From Oreohelix idahoensis (Eukaryota; Mollusca; Gastropoda; Stylommatophora; Oreohelicidae), in NCBI GenBank assembly GCA_024509875.1, contig JAMPIV010000299.1:372001-436000 (forward strand): a stretch of DNA of 64,000 nt, given 5' to 3'. Positions 60,938 through 64,000 of this stretch are shown here, one piece after another (the stretch's first letter is position 1; every line of letters begins with the position of its first letter). The position numbers and the translations under genes were made by a program. The notes beneath the pieces were generated by a model, which worked only from the letters and a program-made list of their open reading frames with translations, had not been told where the DNA came from and made no database searches.

Positions 60938-61639
60938 ATTAAGTTTCTTTGTATAACGAGCTAAACAAATTACGAACATGTGATCAATAAAAAAAGTTTG
61001 ATATACGTGTGCAAAAATTTGCGCTGTATTTTTTTAGTGCTAGTATTAAGGAAAATGCTTGTCAGTGTATAAGTCTTCTAAATTATGGCTTGCAATGACG
61101 TATGCAATGTTATCATGTTAGTTTGTGTAATGTCTGAGCGTTGTTTGTGTTTTTTGTCATTTGCTGTTTATGTTTCAGTTCGTTTCCGTGTATAAAACTA
61201 ACAAATGCATCTGTAGTATGGTTTGAAAGAATACCTTATATCTTCTTATAATTGATTGGTGGAAGCTTGACAATAAAACAAGTAGACATAACGAAGAAAA
61301 AAAAATCACTTACAAAAGAAAACAAACATCAACGAGCAACACCATAAAAACAAACAGGCTATTTAGCGATTTACAGAACAATACCAAAACAGAAAAGCCA
61401 AAAAGAAATAGACAACCCAATTCAGTGCCATAAGGTAGTTTGCAATACCCCAAACACAGAGATGAGATAAGGTATTGCCCAAGCAAAGATATTTATTATC
61501 ATTATCATAATTGCAGACGTATTCGGGAGTATATCAATATTCCGATCACTACTAAGACAAAAGAATTATTCTCATTATGGAACACTATAAAAACTAGTAT
61601 ACAGTGGGTTCGTTGTCAAGGCCATAGACTAAAACGTGG

Positions 61640-61785
61640 ATTATACTAACACTAAACAATAATAACACTAAACAATCCTGACACTAAACAATACTAACAC
61701 TAAACATTACTAACACTAAACAATACTAACACTAAACAATACTAACAAGAAACAATAATAACACTAAACAATACTAACATGTCTG
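61640..61785. repeat. 16-bp minisatellite
   Basis: About nine imperfect units of ACTAACACTAAACAAT, with variants such as ATAACACTAAACAAT and CTGACACTAAACAAT. The flanks 60,938-61,639 and 61,786-62,035 show no gene. Confidence 0.9.
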
Positions 61786-62035
61786 AACTGCTTTCAAAGA
61801 TACGTAACAAACATAAAGACAGGTAGATCTAAATAAGATTAGAAATGAAAACAAAGGCTAAGGAATTGAGACAATTTGAAATGACGATAATAGAAAACTT
61901 GTACTAATATTTACTACTGGCATTTGTTTAGGCTGCTTTTTTGTAGGTAGGAAAATTCCTACTATTAACGTTTTCTTTTAAATGTTATGTTACTGATAGA
62001 TCATTCTCTTCTTTTCTTCTTTGATCCTTAGCCGC

Positions 62036-63072
62036 CGACCGTCAAAGCAGTCAATGGCCATTACGCCTGGTGGCGTCTTGTAGGGCAACAACAAATTGAT
62101 TCCACTTTGCTCGGTCGGCGGCCATCCTTCGTACAGTGCCCCAACTCTGGTTCATTCTTTGCATCTCAGCCTCCACAGTCCTCCGCCAAAATATTTTTGG
62201 TCGGCCTCTCTTTCGTTTTCCTTCAGGGGTCCATAGCATAGCTGTTCTTGTGATGGCATCGGAGTCTCTTCTGAGGACATGGCCAACCCAGCTCAAGCGT
62301 CTGCCAGCTATGATAGTGTGCATGTCCTCTTGCTTGCTCCGAGTAACTAGATCTTGGTTGGTGATGGTATTCGGCCAAAACATTCGGAGAATTTTTCTTA
62401 GGCATGTTGTGTGAAAAGAGGACAATTTCGACATTTCCTTCTCTGTAACTCTCCAGCTCTCCGCGTCATAGAGAAGCACAGAAAGCACACAGCTCTAATA
62501 TAATCCTAATTTTGTACATGTGCTGTACTGAGAGGACTTCCAGATGTTGTTTAGACTAAAAAAGGCTGTTCTTGCTTTGTTTATTCTGTTGTTGATGTCT
62601 TTGCTTGCTCCGCCGTCTGGTGTTACTATGCATTCTAGGTATGTGAAGGCATCTGTCTGTTCCAGTTGCTGATTCCTTACTGATATGGGCTCAGGGTTGC
62701 TCACATTGAGCGTCATGACCTCTGTCTTCTTTAGGTTTATGTTCAAGCCCACCTGCTGGCTATATTTATTAAGTCTATCCGTTTTTTCCTGGATGTGTTG
62801 ATGTGAATGTGCTAGCAGTGCAATGTCATCTGCATATTCTAGATCTTCCAATGTAGAAAATGTAGTCCATCTTATTCCTCTTGGATTGCCCTCTGTTGTC
62901 TGGCGCATCACCCAGTCTATGACTGTTAAAAATAGAGTGGTTGATAAGGGGCATCCCAGACGTACTCCTGTCTTCACTTCAAAGGTGAGGTTGCTCTGCC
63001 CAATGTTGCACGTAGAGTTGGCATAAAGGCTTTTTATAATAAACACTATGCAGCTTGGAGTTCCATAAGCCC
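62036..63072 (-). pseudogene. RTE-like LINE 3' half: RT and C-terminal region
   Basis: The minus strand reads LRAYGTPSCIVFIIKSLY, GVRLGCPLSTTLFLTVIDWV and LEYADDIALLAH (catalytic YADD). QVGLNINLKKTEVM follows, then after one stop the C-terminal part: RRLSWVGHVLRRDSDAITR, TPEGKRKRGRPKIFWRRTVE and ADRAKWNQFVVALQDATRR. The 3' tail has one hairpin ACGCCTGGTGGCGTC (62,063-62,077) and an A/G-rich end. The RT is cut at 63,072 by the third long LTR. A single break at about 62,490 separates two otherwise open frames. Confidence 0.8.
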
Positions 63073-64000
63073 TCAGTGTCACAGAGAGTTATGATCATTA
63101 AATTTTCTATATATCCTTCCTTTCTTCCACCCGTGTCCTCTATTTTATTATCACTCTTTACCTTTTTCCCGTAATTTTCGCATTCGTTCGTTTGCGAAAA
63201 ATATATTTCTTCCCCATTCTCACATTATCGTTTTTCTTTCTCATACTGACTAGTAAATTTATTACGTAGATGTCAGTCTCTGCAGTCTGACGAGAGGTGC
63301 GATTATGTTTCATACTCAGACATGAAAGCCGACAGTTGTCTAGAAATTCCATCTGACACGGAGCTCTTGGTTGAGATTTCTCGGCGAAGTGTGAAAACTG
63401 CCTCTGCATTGGAGACGGGTCGTCTGAGATTCGCATCTGACACGCGCGCTCTCGGGCAGTTTGTTAACGTAGATGTGAAGACGCACTGATGGCAGTTACG
63501 GCATGCGTCTAAGGTAACGTAGGTGTTAATGAGAAGGGGAGAGATCGGGTTTTTGGAAATAATAGGAGCCTTTGTCTTGTTTAAGATATTAACCAGAGTT
63601 TGAAACTAGATTTTCATTCATATTCTTAAATTTGCAGTAGACAGGTGGTGTCGTGCTAAACAGAATAAGCTGTATAGCGAAGTCTGAGTTTGTTCGGAAA
63701 TTTTGCCGAGCTTCTAGACTAGCAATAAATATAAGCGTATCATTCTAAGTTTGTGCGATCATCTGTAGTTCTGTGTGGAGGTAAATATTATATTAAGTAT
63801 CTAATATTTTGTGAGTAATTAAGTGTTAAATCGCTTATTTTATTTCCCGAGTTCTTTTGTGCAGAGTGAATAATTTATAAGTCGGTTGTATTCTCTAGTG
63901 AGGTGTTTCAGTGGAAAACCGAATAAATTATAAGTTCTAGCTTTAAACTCATTGTAGCTATATATAAGGAATTGAATTAAACGGCTAAACACTCAGTCGA
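63073..64000 (+). mobile_element. long LTR, third copy (runs off the window)
   Basis: The start CAGTGTCACAGAGAGTTATG lines up with the 5' ends of the copies at 25,428 (minus) and 47,524. Further in, GTAAATATTATA, a TTAAATCG motif and TTTTGTGCAGAGTGA parallel 48,400-48,490. It interrupts the RTE-like RT. Whether it is solo or the 5' LTR of a full element cannot be seen because the window ends. Confidence 0.6.

Overview
This window looks like a piece of a repeat-rich invertebrate genome, most likely a mollusc and plausibly a heterobranch gastropod. It is AT-rich. I recognise no intact host gene. Nearly all of it is transposable elements of several classes, many nested in one another. The one recognisable host-type gene is a broken 7TM receptor (60.3-60.9 kb) resembling the expanded chemosensory-type GPCRs of gastropods. 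The SINEs have tRNA heads and share a central core. The species assignment is inference.

Left part (0-26.5 kb): a jockey-type LINE on the minus strand (endonuclease start at 25.7 kb, RT at 10.0-10.8 kb) has served as a landing pad. A long solo LTR (12,105-25,428) sits in its endonuclease with a 5-bp target duplication. A complete but decayed Gmr1-type Ty3/gypsy element (14,864-24,216, plus strand) sits inside that solo LTR. A 539-bp fold-back repeat with a tRNA-like promoter (10,772-11,310, 13-bp duplication) splits the linker from the RT. A related gag-protease-only LTR element (about 1.86-9.997 kb, minus) abuts the truncated RT.

Middle part (26.5-37.4 kb): RTE-like LINE fragments (27.96-28.24, 29.19-31.01 kb), then a minus-strand LINE with a restriction-like endonuclease (34.1-37.05 kb). 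That LINE is itself interrupted by a 211-bp 3' tail of another LINE.

Key element (37,366-46,508): a young, nearly intact LTR retrotransposon with 2.2-kb LTRs, perfect 5-bp target duplication (ATTCC), PBS and PPT. Its pol order is protease, integrase, reverse transcriptase, RNase H. That is the Ty1/copia order, in an element whose RT and integrase (GPY/F module) are Ty3/gypsy-like: the Gmr1 arrangement. The copy at 14.9-24.2 kb has the same order. Comparing the two suggests one ancestral gag-pol frame broken by single-base indels.

Right part (46.5-64 kb): a minus-strand SINE, another copy of the long LTR (about 47.52-50.17 kb), a DNA transposon with a long open Mutator-like transposase (51.3-53.3 kb), a mariner-like hairpin MITE, a decayed zinc-finger transposon-type gene (54.8-56.4 kb), a second fold-back copy, an RTE-like endonuclease fragment, a SINE, the GPCR pseudogene, a 16-bp minisatellite, and an RTE-like RT fragment cut by a third copy of the long LTR that runs off the window.
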